From Beroe ovata (Eukaryota; Ctenophora; Nuda; Beroida; Beroidae): a DNA stretch of 64,000 bases. The stretch lies in the NCBI GenBank assembly GCA_946803715.1, contig CAMPET010000043.1:32999-96998 (forward strand). The letters are read 5' to 3'. Position numbers and translations under genes: made by a program. Below, piece after piece: positions 23,910 through 36,676 of this stretch (positions are counted from its first letter, which is position 1; the number at the start of each line of letters is the position of its first letter). The notes under the pieces were generated by a model. That model did not search any database, was not told where the DNA came from, and saw nothing but the letters and a program-made list of their open reading frames with translations.

Positions 23910-25223
23910 ATGGAATGTTGTAGAGCATGTTACTCCATTCTTCCTACAATCCCCTACTTTTCTCTTGACAACAAACAAACAACAAACCTCGATGAAAAGG
24001 TGACATCATCAAATGACAAACTTATCAGTGAAGTTAGTGATTACAAAGCGCTATCTGACATTTCACCACATCATGATTCGAGCAACTCTGACCATATTCA
24101 AGACGACGACCCTCCTGTCCAGGAATTAATGCCAAATGTAAACAGGAAAACAGAGCCCATGAAATACGTGGTTCATTCTGATGTCATGAGTCGGCGTACT
24201 TCATGGCAGTCTGCCAGCTTTGCAATGGCACAAGTAACACATCGTGGGCAGAGTAGTGGACTACACAGCCTGAGACGTTCTAGGGTCAAGTCTAAGAATG
24301 AAGTCCCAGATTCGCTATCAGAACTTCAGCATGGAATCGTTCTGGAAGGAAGATATTCACTTGCCGAGGCTCCGTTATGTACAAAACAGCATGAAACTGA
24401 TCATCTTTCACAGCCAGAGAATGTGGAAAATGATGTTTCTACTTCCATGGTTCATAATACTAAATTCATTGGAGTTGTTATCGATGAAAGAGATGACCAG
24501 ATAGTGGACCCTTCATGTGCTCATGACGTTGATGAGGAACGCAAGTCTGCTTGTGTGTCGTCGTCTGTTCCAAATACCAAACAGGATGAGTGCTCTTGTG
24601 ATGATGATGATGATGATTCAAACATCAGTTCGATTGCCACATCAGACATCAGTACTGATGCAAGTACTGATGGAGAAGGTGAAGCTATATTGGAACATCA
24701 GAGTCTGTACAGAGTCATGAAGACTACCGAATCACATTATAAGAAACCGACAGCGAAACTAGACTTGAAATCATCGGCTAAAGCCAAAATAGACGACTTG
24801 GATTCAAGCGAGCTTCATCAAGTTTACACAGAGATTGGCCTAAACAATCTGAGTGGCAGCTCAATAGATGACACAGACCAATTTGAACTTGATTCAGGTC
24901 TCACAGGTGAAATGAGCTTTCCCGGTAGAACTGATAAGAGTCCAGGTTCGAGTAGTGCAGGGAACGGGAAGGACCTAAACCAAGCTGACAACAATTCGTC
25001 CTCCTATGAACAAGGAACAAATAGCTCAGTTAAATGTGATGAAAGTGGCGGAAATGAAGATCACAGCCACATGAATGAAGATGTTATGGATAAAGAGGCT
25101 AGTGAGATAGCCAAGAACACGGGGGATCACAGTGGTACAGATGGTGGAGTGGTGGAGATGGCATCAGGTAAAAAGAAACACGGACTAGTTTCGAAATTCA
25201 AGCGCAAAGTATTAAAGAAATGA
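23910..25223 (+). CDS. Hypothetical acidic, Ser-rich protein (437 residues)
   Basis: One long open frame encodes 437 residues; I recognise no domain. It is rich in Ser, Asp, Glu and His and probably mostly disordered. A short poly-Asp run (DDDDDD, encoded by a GAT repeat near 24600) precedes a Ser/Thr/Asp stretch (SNISSIATSDISTDAST). The C-terminus turns sharply basic (KKKHGLVSKFKRKVLKK), which could act as a nuclear signal or amphipathic membrane-binding tail. The length, codon regularity and composition without stops make it likely to be real. It may be the last exon of a longer gene, since the N-terminus (MECCRACYSI) has no clear Kozak context or signal. A polyadenylation-type AATAAT follows the stop closely. 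Confidence 0.6.
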   Translation: MECCRACYSILPTIPYFSLDNKQTTNLDEKVTSSNDKLISEVSDYKALSDISPHHDSSNSDHIQDDDPPVQELMPNVNRKTEPMKYVVHSDVMSRRTSWQSASFAMAQVTHRGQSSGLHSLRRSRVKSKNEVPDSLSELQHGIVLEGRYSLAEAPLCTKQHETDHLSQPENVENDVSTSMVHNTKFIGVVIDERDDQIVDPSCAHDVDEERKSACVSSSVPNTKQDECSCDDDDDDSNISSIATSDISTDASTDGEGEAILEHQSLYRVMKTTESHYKKPTAKLDLKSSAKAKIDDLDSSELHQVYTEIGLNNLSGSSIDDTDQFELDSGLTGEMSFPGRTDKSPGSSSAGNGKDLNQADNNSSSYEQGTNSSVKCDESGGNEDHSHMNEDVMDKEASEIAKNTGDHSGTDGGVVEMASGKKKHGLVSKFKRKVLKK

Positions 25224-25979
25224 ATAATATTTTAGAGCTAAAAACTAACTGAGCGTCAATTAAAAATCTGCTTGGTTACCTTATTAAGTTAATCTCATTA
25301 AACATGCACCCAAAAGTAACGATATGCTGTTTGACCATGTAATTCTAAGCAAAATTCTAAGTAATATTGAATCCTTTAAATGGTATCTGTGGCTGAAAAT
25401 GTGGATGATGATTTTATCCTAAATCCTTGTATATTCCACTTAAATCATTTCAATGTCTACTCGATCTAACTTATTCGTTTCTTGGCACACTTAGCATTAT
25501 GGAAAAGATTCTGGAAATTGTTCTTGATTCACGCCGAATCTACTAGACTCGTTCGGTCACGAACTAACACTCAGTGCTCGCCACAGAATGCTAACAGTCG
25601 TAGGCGTGTTTCCATGGCTACGCGCTATTTTCAGCTGCGCGTTGTCAAACTGCCATAAAAGGCGCGGCATCAATCAGCAAAATGTCGTCGCGCCATACGT
25701 TTCTGAGTGTCACGAGCCACCTTCTGTGACACATCATGCATGTGGCGTGTATCGTTGTTATTAATGAATGCTGTATCTAATTGTCATCCAGGGGGCAGTG
25801 TAAGTTTCAGTGTTGTGTAGGGAACTCTATGATCACAGTACTCCATCAGGAGTTGAGGAAGTTACTACTCCTGAGAAGAAGAGTGTGAGAGTAAGAGAAG
25901 ATTTGAGAGATGCAAACATTCTACAATGGAACAATCCTTTTCATCGATGTACACTCCATTAATTCATTTATGTTCCACA
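25224..25979. other. Convergent intergenic region
   Basis: This region separates the 3' ends of the hypothetical 437-residue gene (+) and the multi-pass membrane gene (-). I see no coding exon. There is a CpG-richer patch at about 25590-25700 of unknown role. Confidence 0.4.
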
Positions 25980-28900
25980 CTAACCGTTATTAGGTATGTT
26001 AGGGGTCTGTAGCAGTTCTCTACTGCACGGTGTTGACTTAGAGAGGAGTAAACTATCCTCTTCCATCAGTGAATCAAAGTCACCATGCCTGGAAAATCAG
26101 TGATATAGGTACGCTTCTTATAATTAGTTTGAACTTTGAAGTGTCCAACTTATTGAAGAAAAAATAGTCTGGAAAGTTAAGATTCTGTTACCTCGTAGTA
26201 ATAAAGGTGTTATCATCTTCAAAATCGCTGTCACTTTCGTATCCCTTGTTTTCTCTTGACATAGCAAGCTCTCTCCTTACTCTGTCGAGAATATGGACAA
26301 ATCAAACAACGAAACAAGATGTAACTCTTTCCTGATGAATTCAATCCGTAATTGATGACACCACAATCACTGACTAACCTATCTACATGTTTTGATAGGA
26401 AGACACTCAGAGTGTACATTTTGAGGAGAAGACGTCTCTTCTTGCCCGACATCAGGATAAGGTCTTCGTCTCGCTGCTTCAGTCTCATACCGAGGAGTGG
26501 TAACAAGTTGTACAGAATACGAGCTGATTCCTGGGGCAAGAAGTGTGGATATTTAGTTATTACTACAATGTAAGTCATGAATACTAAGTAATGTGTGCTT
26601 ATTGAGGGGTAAGTTTTGAGAAAGTTTTGGCGTAGTTAAAATAAGTCAGGGCTAGTTTTATAGTATGATCGCTAGCTCTGTACAAGTGGTACAAGTTTTG
26701 CATACCTGTGACCCATTGAGTGAACATTCACTGAAAATACTCTTCCTGAATACGGCAGTGTGAGCCTCTATGAGCTGATCTGTTATTCCCCACATTGTAT
26801 GTTGGAACACGTGATCTACGTCCATAGCTTCTCTGCAGTACCTAGAAGACGTTGCATAGCAACAAATGATAGCCACGTGACAGCAACGCGTGACACACGC
26901 GTGGTTAAGCCTACTCACGCGTTGAGAATTCGTATTCTTCTGGATAGTTCATGAGCTGGAGCAAGAAGTGGGAGGGTGTTGTGTGTTTCTTTCAACAAGA
27001 GCTGAGCTCTCATTATGGCAACCAAATACCTGACATATCATGAAGTTAAATCAGGTCCGCCAAATTATCCAAATGGAGAATGATCTCAAACTATTTCGGT
27101 GTTTACGGGAAAACAACTGCTCGTCACTATGCAACGGATATACAACACTTCAGCAGATAATCACTTTCTAGTTCTCTCGTCCAAGTCCCTCTTGACGTTG
27201 TTAGTATTGGTGATATTCGGCCACAGTGGTCTGTCCACTCTGATACAAAACTTCTTCCAACGTAGATACAGGAACGTAAACCAGCCGATACTAGCGACAA
27301 CGTATCCGATATTGAGCACGATCATTTCGGGGAACAGGTACTTCTCTGGAGAAAATGTCATAGTATTAGAATTGACGCTGTTACACCCGTATTATTGATT
27401 ATGGAATGAGAGCTTCGGAAAGTTTTATTCATGATTACCCTGTAAAAATGCGTTTCTGGTTTCCAGTTGAATGCAGATACCAATGAATGCATTCCAGAAG
27501 TTAACGAAGAAGGATAGGAATGTCATGATCGAGAAGGAAGGAAGTCGGAAGGGAGGTCGAAACATAATTGTCAAACCTGTGATAATAATCACGTGTCACC
27601 AGATTCAGTGCTTACTCAACCTCAGTATTCTTAATTGAAGACCTAGAATTAATCATTTGTCACCCTATCATAGGTATTTCAATGTGATTGACACATTTCC
27701 GTGATATTGACGCGTGTTTTGAGGGAACTCGACCCAAACTCACTCATGAAGAACAAGATTCCAGTGAAAACAAACGATTGTATAGTCTCGTAGTCGAACA
27801 GTGCACCGTAACAAATAAGTAGAAGAAACTTGACCACGAACATGTAAACCTGAGAGAAGGACCAAACATGAGCTGAAGGTATCCATGGGAATTTCAAACA
27901 ACGTAATTCATGTTCCCATCCGAATTTATGGTCCTAACTCTTCATCTTCCGACATGGTATGATATTAACCCGCATGTACACGTGAGGTCTCCGATAAGAC
28001 GAGAAGAAGAAGTAGTAGTTGAGATTCCACTCATCGTTAATTCCGTACACGTACTCAGCCTCCTTCAGAAGCACGTACCCCTCATGTTCGATACTTACCT
28101 CTGTGAGTGTGGATGAAAGTTAGGGCGGGGATGAAGATACAGCTGTGAATTATAATTTGTTGAATTTGGATAATGAGCGGAAATATTTGACGAGATCAAT
28201 TAACATCGTTGCGCTACAATCTAATGAGCTAGAGGGCAACTTCTGTAGACACTACTCCTTACTTGTAAAGATGTGTCGTCGAGTCTTGATCAGGATAAAC
28301 ACAGGAACTGATACCCAGATCAATATCACAGCAATAGACACAAGGGGTGGCCACAGCACACTCCAGTCAGTAGTGTAGATGAGGCAGGTGACGTCAGGAG
28401 TGACATCACTCGCGTTAAGCATTGGATTCGGCCCTGAACGTGAATCAGTGATTATATACCAGCGGGTTATCGCACAGCAATTATAGAATGCTAATTAGGT
28501 GTATGAACTGTGGACCGAACAATGAATTGTCTGACCAGCAACACAAACGTTACTACCGGATAACGAAATATGGTCAGAAATCAGAATATTTAATGATAAT
28601 GATGGGATCTTAATTATCACTTCACTTACTTGATTTATCTGAGCCATTATATCGACACCACAACCATCTGAATGCCACAGTTCCAAATGGTAGTAGCAGG
28701 AGTTCCATCGCATACACGCACCATTTTACCACATTCGTCTTGTACTGTAATGACTGAACTGATAGACATACATTGCTCTCACATAATGTCACATAATTTT
28801 CACCACGATTTCAAGTGTGTCTCGATACGACCAAATGACGCTGAATAATAACTACAGATCGTTTTGTCTTACCATTGTCTCTATAGTGGATTGATACACC

Positions 28901-29715
28901 ACAGTACACCAAGATGAATACTAGCACAACCAATGCTATGATTCCGCATCCAATATGAGTAATGAGAGTGTATGATATCGGAATGTTGTTACTTTCCGCA
29001 TAACCTGGAATCGATGTGTCAACTTACAGAAGTCTGAGATCGGTCTTGAAAGGACGGAATTATTGCTATTTTCCTGACAATTATCCAATTTTCACAATTC
29101 CAAGTAGACTCGCCTGTATTGCTGGGCCATACTGTAACTCCAGTACCATTGAGAAGGCTGGTACTAGCCACTTTATACCAACTCCAATAGTCAAGTTGGA
29201 ACCAAAACACCCACGAAAACGCACTGCGAAGAAACGAATATTTGTGAATGATTATTTGAAAAATGTTACTCGACACTCAACAGGGCGGCAATTCACCCTT
29301 GACACCCCTTGACGTTGTTTCCACTTCTTACTCCACAAATTCACACCACCTCACAGCGGAATTGCACTCAGACACTCACTTGGTGAACTGATAAGACCAC
29401 GGCATGTCCAGATTGAGAGACCATGAGAAAAGTAGACAGAATATCTGGACATGTGTCACAATCAATCTAATTCCATCTGAGACCCATTGTGACACTTCAT
29501 TCTTCGATCGGATCTGGTAATCGATAAATCGGTTATTCGAAAGCACGGCAATCAAGCGCGGCTTACGAAATCCCAAATCTCGCTTTACTTACTTCCTTGA
29601 ACTTTTCGAAGAACAGCTGGTCATCTTCAGTCTTTTCCTCCAGCTCGACAAAGACCTCCGTGTACTCACCGACACCCAGAAGAGGCAGCGAATCAGATTT
29701 CTTAGATTTTACCAT
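25980..29715 (-). CDS. Uncharacterised multi-pass membrane protein, 15 exons, about 635 residues
   Basis: Fifteen minus-strand exons join in one open frame: 29715-29593, 29513-29380, 29223-29147, 29004-28873, 28758-28630, 28433-28263, 28100-27982, 27849-27744, 27576-27439, 27345-27165, 27029-26919, 26841-26706, 26530-26379, 26281-26192, 26088-25980. The total is 1908 nt. About eight hydrophobic segments are visible, including IRLIVTHVQIFCLLFSW, CGIIALVVLVFILVYCGV, WCVYAMELLLLPFGTVAF, PLVSIAVILIWVSVPVFIL, FVVKFLLLICYGALF, FSIMTFLSFFVNFWNAFIGI and MIVLNIGYVVASIGWFTFLY. The N-terminus (MVKSKKSD) looks cytoplasmic. The soluble C-terminal tail of about 230 residues ends in an acidic stretch (ESDSDFEDDN). 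The layout recalls broad, unnamed multi-pass families with a hydrophobic QVxxLL-type first helix, but I cannot name one. A donor at 27982 (CAC|gtgtac) and a donor at 29147 are the weakest joins. Upstream exons beyond 29715 are possible. Confidence 0.78.
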
Positions 29716-30381
29716 CTCTAACTCTGCATGAATCCAATATCCATACCTACTTGTTCACGGTTCATTATAGACAGTTCATCGATCCGAGATGATCTGTTTG
29801 TTTAGGCATTTCACTTTATTGTAAGGAAATGATTTATTGTTTGGGAATGAGGTGGATACAAATTTCCTCGGATCACAACATTAAATATATCACTATTTTA
29901 CAGCAACTCTTTATACATTAATTCCGCTGAAAATCGTGAACAGAATTTGAAAAACAGAGAGGTCAGGAGAGCGCAAAAGTGTACGATCTGGGATAAATAC
30001 CAAGTAGCAGCATCATTGACTGAATAATTATTCATCAGCCATGATAAACATTGAATATCCAGGGTCTGTAACTCAAGCTTAAAACAGTGATGAAGAATTG
30101 AAGGTCACTGGGAAGTGGTGATCTACACCAAATCTATTAAACATGGCTCCAGTTGGTGTCAGTCCGCTGTTTCCCTACAGCTGATATGAGATGTACCTCT
30201 TGATCTGTCAGTCAAGATCAGCTGATTCATCTGAAAAGTAATTTGTCCTCAAGCACTTAGCAAAATATTCCGACTAATAAGAAAACAATTGTTAACACTT
30301 AACATGTCATATCACAATATATTACCTATGTTAATAACATGCTTGGCAAAATGTCACCATATACACATTATACATTGTACA
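29716..30381. other. Intergenic, no gene seen
   Basis: This AT-rich spacer separates DNAAF1 (upstream on the minus strand) from the multi-pass gene. No exon is supported; it probably contains the DNAAF1 3' UTR and the promoter of the next gene. Confidence 0.4.
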
Positions 30382-32445
30382 CTAACCTGCCCCACCCATG
30401 ACTTTGCCGAGCTTTGAGAAGAATTCCGTCCCCTGGGGCGGCACCACTCTCACATTATCCTCTTCGTGGGCGTCCCCCACATACATTTCCTCCACATCAT
30501 CACACAACAGTTCGTCCTGTGTTGTGAACATCTCCGAGAAGTCTGAGCTGTGTACTTCTGTAATGAGGAAGGGGTTCTTCTTGGGGGCCGGTTCGAGAAG
30601 ATCTCCTTGAGGCACTGGGTGTTGTGTGCTGCTACTGCTGCTACTGCTCACTTCTTCAATGATAGGTCGTGTAACTTGAGGCTGACTAGGGGCCTTGATT
30701 TCTGTTATGGCCTCCACAATCAAGGGTTTTCTCTGACTTGTTTCGACATTAACATTGTTTGTGAACTTGTCCTTGTCATCACTAGCATCTTCATCTTCTG
30801 TATCACTCTCATCATTTTCCTGGCAAGCGAGATTAGCAAATATGTCGCTAGACTTAGACGTTGTTTCCTTCTGTTGGCTGAATATAGAGATGGGCTCGCT
30901 GGGTGCAGCAGTGATCTCAATAATTTCCTCAGTCTGATCTACTGGTTCAGCCCCGACATCCTCATTTTGGCGAGTCTCTGTGGAAGGAGCAATCATTATC
31001 TCATCTGGTTCTTCCAAAGGTGGCATGTCAGTCAGGTCGTCTTCATCCTGAGCAAGCTTATCCTCATCAACTTCCTCACTGTTTTCTTCATCTTGGACCA
31101 CGGCTGTTTCATATCCTTGAACTTTCACACTTCTTTCTGGAGTCTCAAGATGACCCGATTTTTCATAATCAGATGCCTTAGACTCCAAAGACTTAGGAAT
31201 GAGCAAGCCACTTTTTGTTCTGGTTACTCCGTCTGGAAGTGTTTTTCTTGCCCCACCATCCTGAAAAAGATTATAATATGCAGCTGCTCATCAAGAATTC
31301 TATGTAATTTTGAGGGCCGTTATCTCTATTATAAACCCACCTTCTTAAGTTTTAACATAGCATCATAGCATGATTCGATTTTAGCTCTTTCTCTGTCAAC
31401 CCATCTCTGTCTTTCCTCCTTTTCAGCCTCAATTCCACCTCTGGCCCAGGCTTCAGCGCAAGCACGGTCTTTAGGGAAGACTGGTCTGTCATCTAAATAT
31501 TTAAGGTTTGATAACCTTACTGTCAGAACCTGGAAGATGGAAAGTTGGTTAACTGAAAAGAAATCTGTTAACTGCTCAATATAAGCTAAGTAAAACTGCA
31601 CATTACCTTCCTGTAATTCTTGATCTTCTTGATAACAGGATTACCCATCAGATTAAGAACAGAAAGCTCTTCTAGCTGCTCTAAAATGTCAACTATGCAA
31701 GGATCTTCCAAACTGTTGTGAGATAAGTCTATAACTGAAATTGACTTGGCATCTAACAATCCATCAATAGCATCACTGTCTCTCAGCCTGAAAAGTTAAG
31801 AAATATATAAACACTGCAATTTCTATAGGTATGCAATATGATACCTATTCAAGGCTACCATCACCTTTCCTACCTGTTCTTGGAAATCTGTAGGGTATGT
31901 ATAGTAGGTACAAGGTTTCTGATTTTTGTGATATAGTTGTTGCTGACATTCAATGTATGTAACTCTATCAGCGGCTCTAAATTCTTGATTTCACTCAAAA
32001 GATTCTGTTGTAGATAAAGACACTTCAACTCCTTCTGATTATCAAGGTTTTCTATGGCCTGAATACCATTAGCTTCTAGCCACAAACATTTGACTCCTGT
32101 ATACAACTCAAGATTTTCAATCTTTCCAAATCCTTGAAAATGCAAGTACAAGATATCATTTAGTTCTGGAGTAGAATAGCCTTTGTGCTCTTTACAGAGT
32201 TTCTTGATAGCTTCAACTGTCATCCTTGGACCATCATCTTTGACTTTCTTCTGATTATTATTGTCATTGGTTTCACTGACTTTTATAGAGCTACCTCCAT
32301 CAGTCTTCTCAGGTTCACAATAAGATAACACTTTATTGCTATCTGTAGGAGCTGTTAATTCATCTTTCACTACAGTATGTTCTTCAGATGATAGTTCTTC
32401 AATAAGAGGCATGATTGCTGGATTGCTTCCTGTGAAGTATGGCAA
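30382..32445 (-). CDS. DNAAF1: Dynein axonemal assembly factor 1 (LRRC50) homologue
   Basis: Four exons (32445-31874, 31787-31607, 31529-31341, 31260-30382) join to 606 residues. The start at 32445 has an alternative in-frame ATG at 32412. After a disordered N-terminus, leucine-rich repeats follow: [28 protein letters not shown] in exon 1, and more through [11 protein letters not shown] and [10 protein letters not shown] in exon 2. Exon 3 contains the family signature [15 protein letters not shown] followed by [10 protein letters not shown], nearly identical to vertebrate DNAAF1. The long last exon encodes an acidic disordered tail, as in vertebrates. DNAAF1 is a cytoplasmic factor for pre-assembly of axonemal dynein arms, so the organism builds motile cilia. 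Confidence 0.93.
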
Positions 32446-32874
32446 TGAGCTCCTTCTTTAATATTTGATAGTTGATAATGCGAGTTATTTTTCCTAGCAT
32501 CAACAGAAAAGAATCTTTCATTCCTCATAGAGTGATATTTCGATATTTGAATTATTCAATAAATTTTAATCACTTTACAGAAAAGAATGTTGTTGAGAAA
32601 AAAATCAATCCCGATTTTTCAACCCAATAATCAATATTACACCCATGCTCATTTATGTATTGTAAGATAATAATATATAATATAAGACTTATGGTATCTA
32701 ACCATCACAATTGATCACAATATATTAAAAACTGGGCATTCACAACCATTGGAAAAACATAGGTGTCCAATATAGAAACTAAAATAATAGCAGAAAGGTA
32801 TTCTAAAAAGGTAGCAGGTAGATTGTAGAAAGATGGCAGGTAGAAAGGTAGCAGGTAGTTAACAACTAACCATG

Positions 32875-33020
32875 TCAATCGATGATGGACCCTGTATGTC
32901 GAGGATTTGTCAGATATCACCTGACCTGTTACTCGCGCGTGCGAGAAACAGGTCAGGTAACAGCTGACAAGTCGAGGATAACGTTCAGCGCGCGCGGCTT
33001 GCATCACTGCATCGCCAGAC
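32875..33020. repeat. Palindrome-family repeat, copy 2
   Basis: It opens with GTCAATCGATGATGGACCCTGT, almost the same as 12168-12189. The imperfect palindrome at 32919-32958 (arms ACCTGACCTGTT / AACAGGTCAGGT) has a CGCGCG-type centre. Outer inverted pieces (CGAGGATTTGTCAG and CTGACAAGTCGAGG) bracket it, and a GCGCGCGGCTTGCATCA segment follows, as in copy 1. Confidence 0.65.
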
Positions 33021-33137
33021 AAATCTTTTATATTTTGATGAAAATATTTGAATACTTTTTTGAAAATTTTGAAGCTAATTCAATTTTATTTGAATTTTGC
33101 TTGTTGCAGGATAATGTTGTTAAATTTCATTTGTCGG

Positions 33138-33171
33138 ACATCTGTTTCTCGCGCGCGCGAGAAACAGATGT
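33138..33171. repeat. Perfect 34-bp palindrome with CGCGCG core
   Basis: The sequence ACATCTGTTTCTCGCGC is followed directly by its exact complement. It shares the TGTTTCTYGCGCG arm with 41697-41780 and the GAGAAACAG arm with 32875-33020. Confidence 0.8.
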
Positions 33172-33715
33172 AGGATTAGATCTGACAAGGATGTTCCCGC
33201 GCTGCGTGACCCAAATACTCCGCGCGCGCTGCGCGTCTCCTTTCTACGACTTTTCAGTTCACTGAGTAGAACAGGGGCGCGCAACGTGTGCACAGACAAG
33301 GATGATGTACATTCCTACGGAGAGAGCTGAAGTAAGGTTGAATTTCAAGACTGTCAGTTGATTAGTGGTGTTTGTTAGGTTCAATTTACGATTCATGTGT
33401 CATACCTCTTGAGTTTCGTTGATCATCTCAAAGATATTAAAATACATAAATACAATTTCAAAGAACTCCTGCCACATCATTTATTCATTTAAGTTTGTTC
33501 ACTTTGGTTAAGCTAGCTTCCTATAACACATAATGACAAGAATGCTGAACTGAAAGTAAACCTTGGAGACTGAAGTACTCATATAGTGCATTGTTCTAAT
33601 CTTCACAGCTTATGCTGCAGTGGTGAAGAACAAATGATCAAGTTCCCTCATTACCTACTACATCAGATCACCTTAAACATGGGCATTGGGCCCTGACTTG
33701 AGTGATCAGGGAAAT

Positions 33716-36480
33716 ATGATAAAGCTTGACAAAGATACTGTCCACTCAGTATGCTCTGGACAGGTCATAACATCACCATATTCCATTGTAAAAGAATTGA
33801 CAGAAAACTCCTTAGATGCAGGAGCAACAATTGTTGACGTAAGAGTGGTAAGTTATTACCTTCTTCAAAAGATATTCACCTAAACCTACCATGTTTTTAT
33901 ACTGACCATAAGCAAGTGACTTTGTCTTATTGACTATAATGTTTGATTAGCTGAAGCATGACCACAAGAAAGAAATTGAAATATTCTGTTTTATCAGGAA
34001 GAATGTGGTTTACAAAGGATTGAAGTGAGGGATAATGGAAGTGGCATCAAAAAGGAAGAAGTTTCATCTATAGCTTTACCCTACTACACATCAAAACTGC
34101 TAAGATTCTCGGATCTTTCCTCAATCACAACTTATGGATACAGAGGCGAAGCTCTGTCAGCAGTATGTTCAGTGTCTGATATGAACCTGATAACAAGACA
34201 TTCATCAAACAACACAGGTAAGGTTTCCTTTTTGAGAAATTGCTAAAAGTTTTAATCATCAAATGCAGATTTTTGGGGCTAGCATTTTATTTGAGGCTAT
34301 GGTTTAGAACAAAACTTTCCTAATCCAGCCTCATCTTATACTATTGGAAAAGATGGTCATACTGAATTAGATAGCAGTTGTCATAATAATATTGGCACCA
34401 CAATCATTGTGACTAACCTATTCAAAACATTGCCAGTCAGAAGAACTTTTTATCAGGTAAACGATTTATCACCTTTATACCAAATGAATCTGAATTCAAT
34501 CTCATGGTCAGAGTTAACCAATGGGAAGTTGTTGATTAACATCTTCACAAGGGGAGAAAAGGGAAGGAGCAGATAGAGATGATCCAATCCTTTCTCCATG
34601 GTATGGCAATAGCAAATCCTTCAGTAAGGTTCATGTTGAGGCACAACAAGAAGTTACTCTGGCAACACTCAAGTAGTAAGGATGTCAGGGACAGTCTTGT
34701 CAGTGTTTATGGAAATGTCGCTGACATGGTCCCCTTGTGTCATTGTGAGAATGACAGGTACATATTGTTTCACTTGGATGAAGTTATGATGTTTGAGAAA
34801 TGTTTGAGTAAATACCTTGTGCTAGATCCTCCCCTAAATCGTGATCTTTGCAGCAAGATAAGGATCACTGGCATGCTTTCTCCATTGGGTAAAACAACGA
34901 AGAAGCCTCCTTATTACATTATCAACAAACGTCTGGTCAAGTTCAAATCACTTTCCAAATTGATAAGGAAAATGTATGAGGGGTCATATCCACATGGCGC
35001 CATTTGTATTTCACTCGATTCACACTCTGTTGATGTCAATGTGGAGGTTGACAAATCCGCTGTCATATGCAAGGATGAGGCTCAGTTGCTATCCATCATT
35101 GAACATGTCATCATGGATCAAGTTTTGGTGTCAAAACTAGCACCAATCAATCTTGAACAGTCCCAAGATTTCTATGATCAGAATCTTTCTACACCAACAA
35201 GAGTCGAAAGTGAAAAAGATCCGAGCTCTAATCACAGCCATTCCCTTTTTTCATCATCTCATTGCTCAACAGAATTGAATCCCATGGAATCAAACGCAAG
35301 CACCCTTTCAACTCATCATCGAAGCACTGCTTGTGGGAAAAAGGAAATAATGAGAGATCGTATAGACATTCCTGACAGCCTACCTGTAGAAATAGAAAGT
35401 GGAGAAAATTTATCTTTTTTGGATGGAATTGAAGAAGAGTTGGACTCACAGAAAGAGCTATTCAGTCCAACATTTACAAACCCTGAAAAGCAAAATGAAA
35501 ATTGCAGTCTATTCAATTCTCACCAAAAACTGACAAATATTATTGATGAACCAAAAACTATTGAGTCCACAAAAACTGTGAAGCAGACATCTCTTAACAG
35601 TTGGAGTTCCACTCAAGACTCAAATGGTTTTAAGATAGAGTTCATTTCCCCTGATAAAATCGGCAAGACTTTGTCATCAAAGAAGCGGCCATGGGGTTCA
35701 CCTCCGGCCGTTATAAGTGATAAGAAACGAAAGACTACCCCATTGAAATCACCTGTGAACATAGTCAAAAAGGACGATGGAAAAACATTGTCGTTCAGCA
35801 TACACTACGTAAGGCAGTCTCTTCTTTTCAACAGATTGCATCCTCCCAGATGTTCAAATGCAAAGGCTTTCAAGATGGGTGGCAAGTGGCTGGTCATGTA
35901 CCAGAGTAAACTATTTTCGTTTAATCCGAATAGAGCTCAGGAAGTAAATGTGTATAGGAAAATGTTATCGTCCCAATCATTGAAATATGGTCCAGTGACC
36001 GAACCTGGAAATTGGGACATATGCCCTGGTGACGCTGATCATGATTCAATGACATTCCTCTCATCCCTGCCTTCACACACTGATCCCATGGGCGAAATGA
36101 CATTCGTTTCAGAGAAGTGTTTGTCAGTAAACGGAATACGGATCCAAAAATTACACGATAGTCGATATAAGATTGTAAATGTCTGTGATGGTGTACCGAA
36201 TTTCGCCAAATCTGATGTCATAGAGACTTTGCACCTCATCATGAAACAAAAGACCTCACCTGAAAATATCGAAAATGAACTTTCTATTTGTGACTATTCG
36301 CCCGTGCGATGCTCAAAGATTAGGGACTCGTTGAAAGCGAAAGCAACCCATATCAGTAAAACATTTTCCACATTTCAGCCATCACCCACGGATGTCATTG
36401 ATTTGTTTTTCAATACTGGTGGAAGTGACAAGTGTATCCATGACAATCAAATGAAAGATTTGATATGGGAATTTCATTGA
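33716..36480 (+). CDS. PMS1: PMS1-like MutL mismatch-repair protein
   Basis: Exons 33716-33847, 33998-34217, 34329-34456 and 34552-36480 give 802 residues. The N-terminal GHKL ATPase is clear: VKELTENSLDAGAT carries the Mg-binding Asn, then EVRDNGSGI, YYTSK, TTYGYRGEALSAVCSV, GTTIIVTNLFKTLPVRR, and a MutL transducer domain to about residue 330 (PPYYIINKRLVKF, VDVNVEVDKS). A long disordered linker follows. The C-terminus (NGIRIQK...VPNFAKSDVIETL and DKCIHDNQMKDLIWEFH) resembles the end of human PMS1 (932 residues) more than PMS2. The PMS2 endonuclease motif DQHAxDEK is not seen, in line with PMS1. It would pair with MLH1 in the nucleus. No HMG box is visible, unlike vertebrate PMS1. ATG 33716 was chosen because it directly precedes the conserved N-terminus. 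Confidence 0.88.
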
Positions 36481-36676
36481 TTTATTTCAAGTATATCAAC
36501 TTTTTTAGTTCGAGTTTTATCGAATATTTTCATATGTGAAATTAAATTTGGTTCGTTATATATCAGCCTCAGTCTGTCAGCATGCGTTATTGCCATAGTC
36601 TAAATCTGATAATCTCTGTAAATCAGGAGATGCGGTAGGGCGTCAACGTGATGATCTATATTCCCAACTATAGGCA

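Larger units (their letters stand above)
32446..33715. other. Spacer between DNAAF1 and PMS1 with palindromic repeats
   Basis: This divergent intergenic region probably holds the promoters of both genes. It contains the palindrome-family copies annotated separately. Otherwise it is AT-rich with no gene seen. Confidence 0.45.

Noticed and set aside
30550-31368. 272-codon plus-strand frame opposite DNAAF1
   Set aside because: It is the complement of the acidic last exon of DNAAF1 plus intron; the minus strand carries the real gene.
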